DNA from: Isoetes taiwanensis
Taxonomy: Eukaryota > Streptophyta > Lycopodiopsida > Isoetales > Isoetaceae
Length of the DNA stretch: 64,000 nt
Reading direction: 5' to 3'
Assembly (NCBI GenBank): GCA_021234155.1
Contig: JAJEKV010000284.1
Span: 1-64,000 of the forward strand
Shown here: piece after piece, positions 10,746-21,478 of the stretch
How the letters are laid out: every line of letters begins with the position of its first letter
Numbering within the stretch: position 1 is the stretch's first letter
The notes under the pieces: model-generated
What the model was told of the DNA's origin: nothing
Database searches by the model: none
What the model saw: only the letters and a program-made list of their open reading frames with translations
Program-made: the position numbers and the translations under genes

Positions 10746-10867
10746 GAGGCTCCACTCTGTGAAGCCTCTTTATGCTTGGTTGAGTAATGGCTAGTAACTG
10801 AGGTTCAATTCCTCAGACTCCTAGTTTCTGGTTCAGGTTCAGGTTTAACTGGGGTTCGATTCCCCAG
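10746..10867 (+). other. Three successive hairpins, two resembling tRNA T-arms
   Basis: Hairpins: 10746-10768 (GAGGCT...AGCCTC), 10798-10816 (CTGAGGTTCAATTCCTCAG) and 10849-10867 (CTGGGGTTCGATTCCCCAG). The last two look like tRNA T-arms and fit the RNA polymerase III B-box. No matching acceptor stem or anticodon arm is found, so this is not an intact tRNA; it may be a tRNA-derived SINE remnant or element-end structures. Confidence 0.6.
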
Positions 10868-11111
10868 GTCCTCTTTAACATGTATAATACACAGGACTGT
10901 ATTTCTTGCCATAATACAGCATGGTCTGATGTATATTGTGTGTATTTTATGTGCACGTCAAACACCCCAAGTTTGACCTGTAAAAGACTCAGAATGGACG
11001 CACAGGATTGCAGGAGAGAGCATCTTGACTTGTGCACCATTGAATTTTTTTTTAAAAACACTTAATCTAACGGTTAAGAAGCGATAATACACACTTAAGC
11101 GATAATACACA

Positions 11112-11140
11112 CTTAATTTTTTGGAATATTTGTGTTAATG
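11112..11140 (+). repeat. Right 29-bp direct repeat flanking the Rep segment
   Basis: This is the exact copy of 9273-9301. Just before it, a 17-bp phrase GCGATAATACACACTTA occurs twice in tandem (about 11080-11116). Confidence 0.9.
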
Positions 11141-14119
11141 CATTTGGTTATAAAGGTGTTTCTTATTAGTAAAGATGCTATTAGTGATGTGTTCAAATCC
11201 TTGAATTTTAAGTTCATTTCAGCAATGGTATAAGCTGCACTAATATGGCGAGCATGATGTAATACGGCGAGCATGATGGACTGTCAGTTCTTTGTTTGTT
11301 TTTACCTGATATTGCACTTGCATTCAGCATATTTTCCATGCTTCTTTGGAGCAAAGTCCTTAGCGTTATTCAGAACACCTACATAGGAATATTTAAGTAA
11401 ATCCTTGAGAACTATGGGCTTTTTAGTTTCTAAGATCTTTGTTGCAATTTTGTGACTTGGATATGTAGCTTTGTCGATTTTATCAGCCAATATTTTGACT
11501 GGTACAGTTTTTGCTCACCCAAGGCATTGACTCCCTAGATTGGCAACAGCATGATCCCCATCTGTTTGCATTGTGGTTCACTAGAGCAAGGTTATGTACA
11601 ACAGTACAAGACTGTGGAGGGAAGGTATAAAAAGGTCGTGGACTTGGATTCATGGACTGTCATGAATAGCCTTTTCCTATACTCTATTCTGATCTCTGCT
11701 ACTTGCTATACTCTATTGTCATGCAGAGTCCATCTCTATCTGCTTTGAATCTCACTCCCCAGCACTTCTTCACTGGTCCATTCGCATGTTACAAGATTGC
11801 CATATTGTTTCTGAAAATTTATGATGAGGCAAGATTTCTGTGGCAATATCGTTTATCTAAATCATCATCTATGCATTCACCCAGTTGCGCTGCTGTTGAA
11901 TTAATGACAATTTTCAGCTTTGAAGTAACCACTTCCCTGGTCATCCTAATGCTGCAAGAAAGAAGCTATTTTGTTTCAAGGCAAGCTGCCTCATATTTTG
12001 TCCCCTTGGCTACTTGTCCTTTTACCATTGTCGCCGGAGGTTTAGCATGACATCCATTGGATGATTATTTTTAAATGGCTGATTGCAGGCTTGCAAGGCA
12101 GCTATTCGGATTCAATGTGAACCGATTCATATTTTCCCACCTTGGCACCTTGTCTTTTTACCATTGTCTCATCATAACTTCTTCAACTCAAACTAGGTGA
12201 TAATAATATCATAAAGACTGCGAGTGGCTGGTTATCAATTGGCAGATGACAGTTTCCACTTGCAGAATCAAGTTTCAAATCATGGTTTGGCCTAAGAAGA
12301 GTTTTCAGGTGTAACCTTGGCGATAAGAGGAATGAGACAATTATTCAAGATTGTATCAAGGTGATGAGACTCCCAAATATTTTGATATGCCATGTCCGTT
12401 TGTCCTTTCCCAGAGAAAAGAATGATTGGAGATCATCAATTGTGATGGAGCTAGGGAAGAGTTTCCTCTTAAAGGGGCCTGCAAAGTTTCAAGGCAAGAA
12501 TGGCTTGAGTTTTGATGATCAAGAACCATCGGGAAGGCGTTTTTACTTAATATGATTAAATTTTGGTCCTCGTATTATATATTATGGATTTCACGAGCAA
12601 GCTCTACTTCTATACCATGTTGCTACTAAGAGTCTTACATGTTCTAATTTAGCAGATCTTCGAATGGTTATCTTTTCAATTCCGATTGCTTAGTAAAACC
12701 TTCAATGTTGTTAACAGTCTTCTCATAGCATGAACATTAGGCGGAATGGTCTCCTCCTTCGATGAAATCATCATCCTTAAAATATCAGGTATTGCAGTTG
12801 AAAATTCTCTCTCTCAGTTTAATGATCTTAATGATCTGAATACCATAATACGGTTATACTGCAATTAAACTTGTAGCACCATTTACTTCATTTGTTGTTG
12901 TGAAACATGTACCTCATGGAACCTATGGTGAGCGTGCTAATGTCAGGGATTTTTGCAGGGCCATTCAAGATCTCGTGGAAGGAAATATCCACCCGTAATT
13001 TCAGAATGCACATAACATGAGGAATAATTTGGAAGATATAACTCCAATCTCAAATGCCAAAAGGGAACGATCTGGTAGTACACATTGGCACAAATTATAT
13101 GATGTGCAACTGGGCAGAGCTTGGAAGGGGCAAATCCACTTGAATGTTATCAATAATACAAGTGTTGACAAAGAGTAGATTGTGCAACCTTTGCTCTGCT
13201 CTAAAGTATTTCTCATACTATCCGTGTTTACCTGGGGAGCCATGTCAGCATATATGGTGCAACCAAACATGTAGCAGTTCTCTTTCAATATAGAAACAAT
13301 GGCAGTATTGTGAGGGCTTGAAAACATGAGCATGAATTTGAGATAGAGTAGTGAGGGCCATTTCATCGCTTTCAAACATCTAACAATAAGAAATATGTAT
13401 GCTATTTGGACAGATACTATTGATTGACACTTGTGATGTTCTGATGGATTGCTTGAATGGGTGTAATTTGATGGAATAATGGTTTCAGGGCTTAGCAGAA
13501 TGGGTTCCAATTGGATATTTTTAGTTGTTAAGACCATTTTAAGTGCATGCGCCATAGTAAGATCTATTCGTAGGGAAACTGCATATTTATAAAGAGATGA
13601 ATGCTGCTTTAGATGACGTGTATGTCCTCAATGACAGTTGACATGTTTAGAATGCAATGCTTGCCAATCATGACAAGAGTAGCAAAGTTATATTTATCTT
13701 GCCTGGTCTTTGGAGGTTGAGAATGAAGCTCTATTTCTTAGCAGATTATTTCCAACCGCATGCGAGGTTCATTAGATGGACATGACATGACTTCGATAAC
13801 GTTTTCCTACTGCAAGCAAGATGATCTTCATTCTCATTTAAGTTACAACACTAGATGGAGATGATATAATTTCAATAACGTTTTTCTACTGCATGCGAGG
13901 TTCACTAGATGGACATGACATAACTTCACTTGATGCAACAAAATAATGATTGCTCTACATATTTCAAAACATCATCAAGACTCAATCTTGGGCCTCGACT
14001 TCTTTGTGCTTTTCCTTAGCTATTTCAAACTTCAAATTGAATGGCCATATTTCCCAATGATCATAACTAGATGTTCTCTTCTATACCTTTCATAATTTGT
14101 GCTTTAATCCCAACAAAAA
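11141..14119. other. Region without recognisable genes
   Basis: About 3 kb. Short frames occur (for example 12361-12555 plus and 13001-13555 minus), but none shows a motif I know or clear splice support. The right end terminates in a Helitron-type 3' end (14120-14147), so part of this stretch may be the body of a non-autonomous Helitron; its 5' end was not found. Confidence 0.4.
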
Positions 14120-14147
14120 GCCCAGCAACGCTGGGCACTTTTTCTAG
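14120..14147 (+). mobile_element. Helitron-type 3' terminus (plus strand)
   Basis: A perfect 7-bp stem GCCCAGC-AAC-GCTGGGC (14120-14136) is followed after 7 bp by CTAG (14144-14147) and then T. A hairpin about 10 bp before CTRR, with insertion before T, is the known Helitron 3' signature. The body would lie at lower coordinates. An identical hairpin in opposite orientation ends at 17206. Confidence 0.65.
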
Positions 14148-14255
14148 TAATATATAATTGCCTTGAGGGGAAAAATATGAGAAACAATACTTTGTCTCTC
14201 CTAGTGTTATAGCTTACATAGAGATAAACATGTCACCTAGTGATGTCATCAAGCT

Positions 14256-16807
14256 TTATCTCCCTGGATCTAATACGGGAGCAGAAAATTCTTGTTCAAC
14301 GCTGGTGCTGTAGGTCACTGGATCTGATATGGGAGCAGAAAAGTCTTCTTGAACGCTGGTGCTGTAGGTCATGAGAGGCATAAATCCTGAAGAACGTTTA
14401 GATGCAAAGAAATAACTCAAATATTCTTTTTGTGAAGCAGAAAGAGTTGGGATAGGTATCCTTCCCTCCAGCATATGAAGAATAGAAGATATGGTAGGAC
14501 GTTCATCAGCTGTCAAAAGGCAAAGAAAAGCAATCTGCATCACCCCCTTAACTTGAGTTTCATCTATAGATGTATGGATGACATTGTCCATCAGTTCTAG
14601 TGGAAAGAAATCTTTCTTCTCCATGCCTGCGATAGCTTCTTTAACTGCCGATCCTGACAAATCTACAAGGTGTCGCCCTGCCAAAATTTCCAGCATTATG
14701 ATTCCAAAGCTATAAACATCCATCTTCGCATTTAGACCAGCTCCAAGCATGCATTCTGGTGCTATGTATAACGGTGATCCTCTTATGGTCTCGGTGAATG
14801 TCATGGATTGATCCCTGTCTAGCAACTTGCTAATACCAAAATCAGCAACTTTGGGGATGAATTTTTTATTTAATAGTATGTTCTGAGGTTTCAGATCTAA
14901 ATGTAGAACAATGTTTTCACACTGCTCATGTAAATAAGTCATTCCAGACGCAATACCTGTGATGATGTTAAATCTGGTTAACCAGCTTAGCGGATTGGCA
15001 GAATTGTTGAAGATCCATTTGTCCAGGGAACCATTCTCCATGAATTTATACACTAGAATCATCTTAGTCTCCTCTACACAATACCCCACGAAATCAACAA
15101 GGTTCAAATGGTGAATAACTGAAAGGACTGATATCTCCCGGTCGAAATCTCTAGCTTCTCTAGCTTCATTTCCTGTAGTCTTGATCACTTTGACAGCTAA
15201 CGGTGAACCTGATGTAAATCCTTTATACACATCAGCATATCCTCCATGACCTATTTTTTCACCGAAATTGTTGGTCATTTTTTCTATCTCAGGATATGAA
15301 TACTGTGTTGGGCCTACAATGCCATTTTTAAATCCAGGCTTCTTCATCTCACAAGACACAATCAGAACTAAGCAAATCAAAACTACTACACCTCCAACGG
15401 CAACCCCTACAATTGCACCAATGGAGAAGATTGATGATTTTTTTTTAGCAGCAAGAGGAGGAGGCGGAGGAGGAGAAGGAGTCAAAGGAGTAGGAGTAGG
15501 AGTAGGAGGAGATGGAACGGGTAAGACAACAGATGGCTCGTTATATGTGAAAATCTCAAGGGCGTTTAAAATTGGGGGCAAAGTAGAATTGCTTGTCGGA
15601 ATCAACGAGAATGCTAGTTCAGCATCATCATACGATCCCCAACTTCCCCATAAGATTGCGATTAACCCATCTTGAGGCAAGATTGTCAATTTCTCAGGTG
15701 TCGATGATCCGTTAGCGCTGCTTACGACAAGGTTGAATTCTCGAACATCAGTGGCTGTTCTGTTAGATCTCACCTCGAAAAAGTACAAATAAATCAATAA
15801 CTCTGAATCCAGCCGTCCCAAGCTTACAGTGTAATTAAAGACAGAACCCTGTTTTCCTTCCAGGGCAGTTATCAACACCTCAGCTGGCGGCCTGTTCGTG
15901 AAGCCTGAAATGGTAGAGATATTCGACCTTACTCTGTTAGCATAAGGTGGAACATAGGAACTGGGATACCACATTCGATCATACTGATCTCGAGGAAATC
16001 TACATGAACAAGCAATCCAACAAGTTAGAGAACAAGACTCGCTAAAAGGACTCGGCATAACATGTCACCAAATTACCTTACAATGGCGGTAGGGTCCTCA
16101 TTGAAGTACCTCCTTAACCTTAGGCGTAAAGTAGAATCCTTAAAGTCAGGATCGTCGCTATAAAAATTATAAGGCAGAGACCTGAGCTCCAATGACGAAA
16201 TAAATGGGACGTTGTTGACGAAATCATTGCTGCTAAGGCACAGGTCTACGCTTGTTTGGCCTTGCTTTGGTTTAAATACTACATCCACACTGGTTGATTG
16301 GTCCAATAAATAATTGGTACCAATTATTTCATAGGTCCAATTACCTCCATTAAAAGACAGAAAAAACGATGGCCAGGACTGTTTGGCATCATAGTTGCCA
16401 TAAAAAAATATGGCCCTGAAGAAATATCTTGTGCCAGTCTTGACTGGTAACAGATAGCAATTGGTACTGTTGCTATTTGGGAAATATCTGAGAGTCCTTA
16501 ACGACTTCAATACACTCTGATTAGCTACCTTGGCGTTGACCCCAGAATCTATATAGTTGCCATCTGAAACCCATAAAATTCCAGTTTGTGTATCCACATA
16601 GGCTTCAGCAGCACCACAATCAATGCTTAGAAAGTCTGTTAAATTAAGCAAAAGATTATTAGAAACTTCTAGGCCAGTAACAGTTTAAGAATTAATTTCT
16701 TGCATGAAAGTCTTAGAGTGGAAATTGCCTGTTTGAGCGACCACCAGAAGAATTGTGGATGAGAAAAGCAGAAGGTGAAGTGCAGGATTGGCTGCGCCTT
16801 TGCCCAT
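14256..16807 (-). CDS. Malectin-like receptor kinase with LRK10L-type kinase domain
   Basis: Three minus-strand exons, 16807-16729, 16635-16077 and 15999-14256, give about 793 residues with consistent phases. Intron 1 needs a GC donor (CAG|GCAATT); intron 2 is GT-AG. Residues 1-25 are a signal peptide, about 27-370 a malectin-like carbohydrate-binding ectodomain (FLSIDCGA, WVSDGNYIDSG, RYFPNS), about 372-400 a Pro-rich hinge, 401-429 the membrane segment, about 457-724 the kinase. Kinase landmarks: IGHGGYADV (462-470), Lys483, HLDLKPQN (579-586), DFG (599-601) and APE (626-628). The R-to-L change in HRD makes it non-RD, and HLDLKPQN resembles LRK10L kinases (HFDIKPHN). There are no leucine-rich repeats. 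The C-terminus has two copies of an 18-residue repeat (TYSTSV...SAP..DP). Probably a functional plasma-membrane receptor; ligand unknown. Confidence 0.92.
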
Positions 16808-16894
16808 AGCGATTATTTCGTTGTCAAAGTCTGTTATGTTTTTGTGTTGGTGCCTTGGGGTTGACCTTTCTTGACAACCTGGAATATTGAACAC

Positions 16895-17146
16895 CACGAT
16901 TTTGAAGACGTGAGAGATTGGCCGGAATTTTGATAGTCTCCATTTTGCTGTTAGGGATGGGCCAATAATTTATGAATTTAATTTTCCATTTAGGACGTGT
17001 AGAAACTTCCGTAGCCACCGTACCAAAGAAACATGACTACTTGATAGTCTCCAAAGACACGTCTCCAAGAACGCTTTTGCCGTACTTTATTAATGTATTA
17101 GTTACGGTCCAGCGTAAGCGTTGTTGAGCATACGTTAGGAACTTGT
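16895..17146 (-). promoter_or_regulatory. Receptor-kinase 5' flank, duplicated elsewhere
   Basis: This stretch, 88 bp upstream of the receptor-kinase start codon, is about 90 percent identical by eye to 47675-47931 in the same orientation. It probably holds 5' UTR or promoter sequence. No TATA box was assigned with confidence. Confidence 0.7.
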
Positions 17147-17205
17147 AATTAATAAGCCAACAAAGCTCCCAGCCTCCTAAGTTGTCCCTACTAACATATA
17201 AATAA

Positions 17206-17233
17206 CTAGTAATAGTGCCCAGCGTTGCTGGGC
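17206..17233 (-). mobile_element. Helitron-type 3' terminus (minus strand)
   Basis: On the minus strand, GCCCAGC-AAC-GCTGGGC (17233-17217) is followed by 7 bp, CTAG (17209-17206) and T. It has the same hairpin and spacing as 14120-14147, inverted. The body would run to higher coordinates. The downstream sequence also resembles an imperfect copy near 17118-17150. Confidence 0.65.
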
Positions 17234-18713
17234 ATACATTAAGAACTTATAAAGAATGATGAGACGCCCCAACGGATTGGTTTTAACTCAGCATTCCTTC
17301 CTCATTTATAAGAATCTCTACCACTTACATGAAATTATGGAATAGTTTTTAAAAACAATGTGTATTCTAAGGCTCTTTCCTTTTTTTTTTCAGTCTTTAA
17401 TCTCTAACAAAATAATAACAATAATATACCTCCATGTTGAAGTAAAATATCCTCTTTGCACTTAGAAGATCAAGGTAGAGAGACACATTATTGTTGTTGT
17501 TGTTGTTGTCGTTGTTGTGTAGAGCATATCACTCGAGCATATTCCCCATTGTTTATGCCAAAGTCATCCTTGTTGTCTAAACATGAACCTGTCCCAAATA
17601 TCGTAGCCAATGGTATTTGAACCTTTGCCAAGGCACAAAAATAATAATGTTACTAATAAACCAAGCCCAACATCATTAAGTCGGTGAGCATGATATTATC
17701 AAACCATATATAAAGATACATCAAATTTTGAATTTTTATTTTTTCGATAGCTAATATTTCTGGGTTCTGCCTCACGCAAGGTCGACACGTGTGATTATTC
17801 TGAATGTCCATTTCTTCCTCTGCAAGAAAACCCTGAATCTAAATCAACGCGGCTGCAAGCATAGCCCTGAATCTTCGGCTATGGCGGCTCCTGATTTCGG
17901 CCGTCGACATCGACAGGAGTTCTTCTTCTGGCTCAGGAGATCTTCCTTATCATCAGAGCAAGTCTTCCGATTCCGCCGCCTTTTGCTTCCGTTCATGTGC
18001 TGAGGTCCATTCCGTTCAGAGCTCTGGCGCCTTCTACCATTTGCGAAGAAACAAAGAAGCAAACTGCCCCAGCTTCTGCTTCTATATTATGGATGGATAA
18101 TATTCGCCCCAGCTTCTGCTTCTATGGCATCTGTGTAAATTTTTTCTATGAAGTATGTAATAAATCGCCCTAATTGAACCTTAACCAGTCACTTGCCGTT
18201 TGATTTAATTTGCTAAGCCATGGCGATGTCCGAGCAATATAACTGAGGTAGCGATTGTGTGGCTTAAGGTAGAAGCCAGGACAGGGGATTCTGGCTCTGC
18301 ATCAGCACGAAAGAACTAGGAGCTATTATTTCTTAGGTGCTTCTGTGCAGGAAGAGCCCTTTTTTATGGAAATCTTCAACCCACTTCCGGTGTAAATGGT
18401 GTGAATGGCCAGATTCTGCTTAAAATTTGAGGAAGCCGACCTTTATGAAGGGACTTTGCAGATTGTTTTTTACTTTGGTGAGGGCACAAGTGTTTTAGAG
18501 GGTTTTGCACAGGTCTACAGGATGAACTGTTGGAACAGATGTAAAAGCCTTTTCTTCTTTCTTTTTGCAGGGAATAATGCTTTTCAAATTGCGCAATGAA
18601 AATGATCGCCTGCCCGAAAATTTGCCCCAGGGCGATCTAGATCAACACTGTCCACAATTATTTTGAAAAGTTTGAGATGTTATTTTGAATAATGCATAAT
18701 TTATGTGCTTCAG
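17234..18713. other. Possible Helitron body; no firm gene
   Basis: It contains a (TTG)n microsatellite near 17490-17520 and a short frame at 17880-18002 (MAAPDFGRRHRQEFF), possibly a gene 5' end. Sequence at 18405-18480 (EEADLYEG) may be a degraded exon of the BTB gene that follows. Nothing else is recognised. Confidence 0.35.
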
Positions 18714-19027
18714 GGGAGCATGATACAAATGCCATGAAAGAGCATGGCATGGCATTGTTGGCAGCTGCTCATAAGTATGACATTCCTGCTTTAAAACGTG
18801 TATGTGAATCTGCAGTGGCGAGCCAAGTTTATCCGTTGAATGCTATTGAAATGCTAAATCAAGCTCGATTCTATGATGCACATTATTTGAAAAGGGCATG
18901 TATCGAGTGTATTGCAAGGAATTTAAAGCAGGTTGCCTTTACAGATGAATTGCCCTGCCTTATTTACAGGAATGAGGATCCAGATGCAGTACTGGAAATT
19001 ATTCAAAATGTTGCAAATAGATCTTAA
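18714..19027 (+). pseudogene. BTB/POZ-BACK protein fragment (3' exon)
   Basis: After an acceptor (GCTTCAG at 18707-18713), a frame of about 104 residues ends TAA at 19027. EHGMALLAAAHKYDIPALKR, then CESAVASQVYPLNAIEMLN and DAHYLKRACIECIARNLKQV, follow the last BTB helices and the start of the BACK domain of plant BTB/POZ proteins, which act as substrate adaptors of CUL3 ubiquitin ligases. The BTB core normally preceding this is not recognisable upstream. I read it as a truncated gene, possibly carried by the neighbouring Helitron; a distant 5' exon cannot be excluded. Confidence 0.65.
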
Positions 19028-19029
19028 GA

Positions 19030-20416
19030 ACACATGGTCATTTGGTCAAGCACATTGAAAATCAGAATTGTGCTTTAGGCATTATTAGGAGCACTGATTC
19101 AACTAGCATATGTAATTGTAGAGTGATACGTTTGTTTTTGGGTGCCACACATTCTGTAATCTATATAAATCATTGAGAGGTTTTGGTACTTTTCTCTTTG
19201 GGAATTTGATTTGCTACTGTTACTATAGAGATTTGTGTTGTGCAAACGAATTTGAATTGCAGGTATTAATTCGTCCATCAGTTTTTCATCAGTCTCCTCA
19301 TCCAAATCCCCAAGAGTGTAACTCCACCGACTGATAGAAATGGTTTATTATTTTTTGCTATGTAAATTGTGCCAATATTGTCCACATTCCAGCATTTTTA
19401 AACTCTTCAAAGGGCCAAACTAAAAAAATGCCAAATTTCACGTAATATTTACTTTAGGCAATCGTCATTCCTAATTTAAAACGAAGCGCATTATGTACTG
19501 CATGTGTAACAAGAGAACATAGCAAGTTTTTTCTTTTTCTTTTTTTGGATGAAAAGGAACTTTTAATTATTCAACAAAAAAAGGTACATATAAGTGTTGA
19601 GGCAAGCATGTCACTGCTTAGATAAAGGGTGTAACTCTGTTACCTTAAAATGTTCTCCAACGATGTTTAAATTGTCAATTATACAGAGATGATACAGAGA
19701 TAAGCTAGACCCTTGCAAGCTAGAAATGAGATAACAAGCAGCTATTTGTAGAGATGGCTACCACTTTTTGCAAGTAAAAAAGTTCTGTTAACGAATGCTA
19801 TCGATCCATGATGGGGGTTTAAGGCCCATTTTGCAAGCCCATAGCTGAGATCTTTTTTGACTTGATACAAAAGTCTACTTTGTCCTGAGTTGGGTAAGAG
19901 AAATGTTCGCGGCGGCCTTGGCCGCCGCGATAAATTTCTTGTAGGCATAAGTGTGAGTGGACTTGTTAAGCATGGAATTATAGGCAGCAATGTGAGTGGA
20001 CTTGTTAAAGTTGTTCAATGGTTATATCTTTGATTATGAAGTGTGGAGTTATGAAGTCAACCTTCAATATGATATGGGTAGAAGCGTGAGAACGTAACCT
20101 TGCTATGTCGAAATTGGTTTGCCTTCACTTCTACCAAGAAGCATGCGAATGGATTATAAAGGAAGAAGCATTGTAATGCATGTAAGACCAATACTACAAT
20201 TGTATAGTATGATTTATATGGTTTTTCAGAAATGTCTGCCTATTTATTGCAAATGTTTTATACATATGGGTCTATAGTAAATTATATGCACACATTTAGT
20301 TTGGCTTATATCGCTATTAATACCACCAATATTATAGGTTACTATTTTATGGTTGCATGAAATGCAAATTGGACGTTCATATTGCAGCACTCAAGGATTT
20401 GGCATAGTATTGTTTT
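19030..20416. other. Region without recognisable genes
   Basis: It is AT-rich, with no frame showing known motifs. It contains a perfect GC-rich palindrome at 19908-19929 and a T-rich stretch near 19530-19550 that may be the tail of an old minus-strand retroelement. Confidence 0.5.
19908..19929. other. Perfect 22-bp GC-rich palindrome
   Basis: Ten bases, CGCGGCGGCC, a TT/AA centre, and their exact complement form a perfect inverted repeat in AT-rich surroundings. No CTRR end follows on either strand, so it is not a Helitron terminus. It could be a transposon hairpin or a remnant of joined inverted-repeat ends. Confidence 0.85.
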
Positions 20417-20424
20417 GTGATACT

Positions 20425-20661
20425 CCCGGGGGATGCACTTAGTAATAAAAGGGTATGGACATCTGCGTTCGAAGTGTGCCCAAAAACATCCCTAGTATAC
20501 TGATCTGTGGAAGCTAATTTAACCCCTAAAGTATATATTTTGCCCCAGATAATGGCAAAAAAACCCCCTAATGGTAAGTATACAAATACTGAATGGTAAA
20601 AAAAATCCCCCTTTCTTGCATGCACATGTCCCGTACTGCAAAGAATACTGAATCCCCCGGG
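20425..20661. mobile_element. hAT-type MITE, 237 bp
   Basis: Terminal inverted repeats CCCGGGGGATGCA (left) and CCCGGGGGATTCA (right, reversed) are flanked by a perfect 8-bp target duplication GTGATACT at 20417-20424 and 20662-20669. An 8-bp duplication is characteristic of hAT elements. No coding capacity. Confidence 0.85.
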
Positions 20662-20669
20662 GTGATACT

Positions 20670-21356
20670 ATTATAAGGCTCGTATGGGACAAAGTATTCA
20701 AAACATAGACATTATTAGCAAAATAATTGCTGTATGAATGTTGCACTAAACTGAAAGGGCACTTTATGTGCTATTAGATGTTCTATCTATCCATTGTGAA
20801 GGCCCTGGGCATTGTAATGAGTATACTGGTGGTTTTGCATTTCTAATTTCAAAGTGCATCCGGAATTAAGATGCATTGTCTGAAAGAAACATAAATACAT
20901 AAATCTGGCCAAAAGGAATAATTGTAGTGAGATACTGTTCGAGGCCTAAAACTGCATCATGTCGCTTGCAGCATTTTAACGTTGGTATGGCATGTTGTTC
21001 AAACCCGATTTTAAGGCTTTGATAGCACAAATAAACAGTTAAACCATACAAAAGATGCTTGTTATCTAGTTTAAGTGAACCAAAATAATTGCCATGTAAA
21101 TAAATATTGCAGTGCAGTCAAAGGGCGCCATATTTGTTATTATCGTTCTTTGCCTGCACTTGCATTCACTGTAAACTCCCTGAGGTATTGGCTGAGTGTA
21201 AGGAACAACAATGAAGAGGAGGAGGAATAACTTCTTTGCAAGAATTGACCTGAGGAAGAGACCAAATTGGTTAAGAAACTCTGATATTCCTTGAATTTGC
21301 AGTATAGATCCATATATTAGCCATTCATTACAGATTAAGTTACAGAGTTTCGTTGG
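20670..21356. other. Region without recognisable genes
   Basis: No domain, repeat or splice-supported frame was recognised. Confidence 0.5.
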
Positions 21357-21478
21357 CTGGAAGGGGAAAAGGGCACGGGAAAAAAGGGAAGAGGGAAAGG
21401 ATGACGAAAGTGGAAAAAGAGCATGGGAAAAGGAAAAGGAAAAAAGAAAAAGAGAAAAGGGAAGAGGAAAAGTGAAGT
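21357..21478. repeat. Short purine-rich block
   Basis: About 120 bp of GGGAAAA-type words including GGGCACGGGAAAAAAGGG and GAGCATGGGAAAAGG, like the block at 1-1440. In both places a SnRK2 fragment follows at higher coordinates. Confidence 0.8.

Larger units (their letters stand above)
9302..11140 (+). mobile_element. Putative rolling-circle (HUH Rep) element, about 1.84 kb
   Basis: The segment bounded by the 29-bp direct repeats carries one recognisable gene, a small Rep-type HUH endonuclease, and behind it a cluster of short hairpins and direct repeats (10519-10584 and 10746-10867). This layout fits a rolling-circle transposon of the single-Rep kind reported in green plants and algae (Replitrons) rather than a Helitron, as no helicase is present. 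The borders are inference: the direct repeats could be element ends, a long target duplication or part of an older duplication. Confidence 0.5.

Noticed and set aside
10798-10867. tRNA genes
   Set aside because: Only T-arm-like hairpins are present; no D-arm, anticodon arm or acceptor stem pairs with them.
13001-13555. A 184-codon minus frame and its plus-strand shadow
   Set aside because: No recognisable domain, no splice or start support, and stops interrupt the plus reading.
19525-19580. Minus-strand LINE tail
   Set aside because: A T-rich stretch is present, but no LINE coding sequence or target duplication was found beside it.
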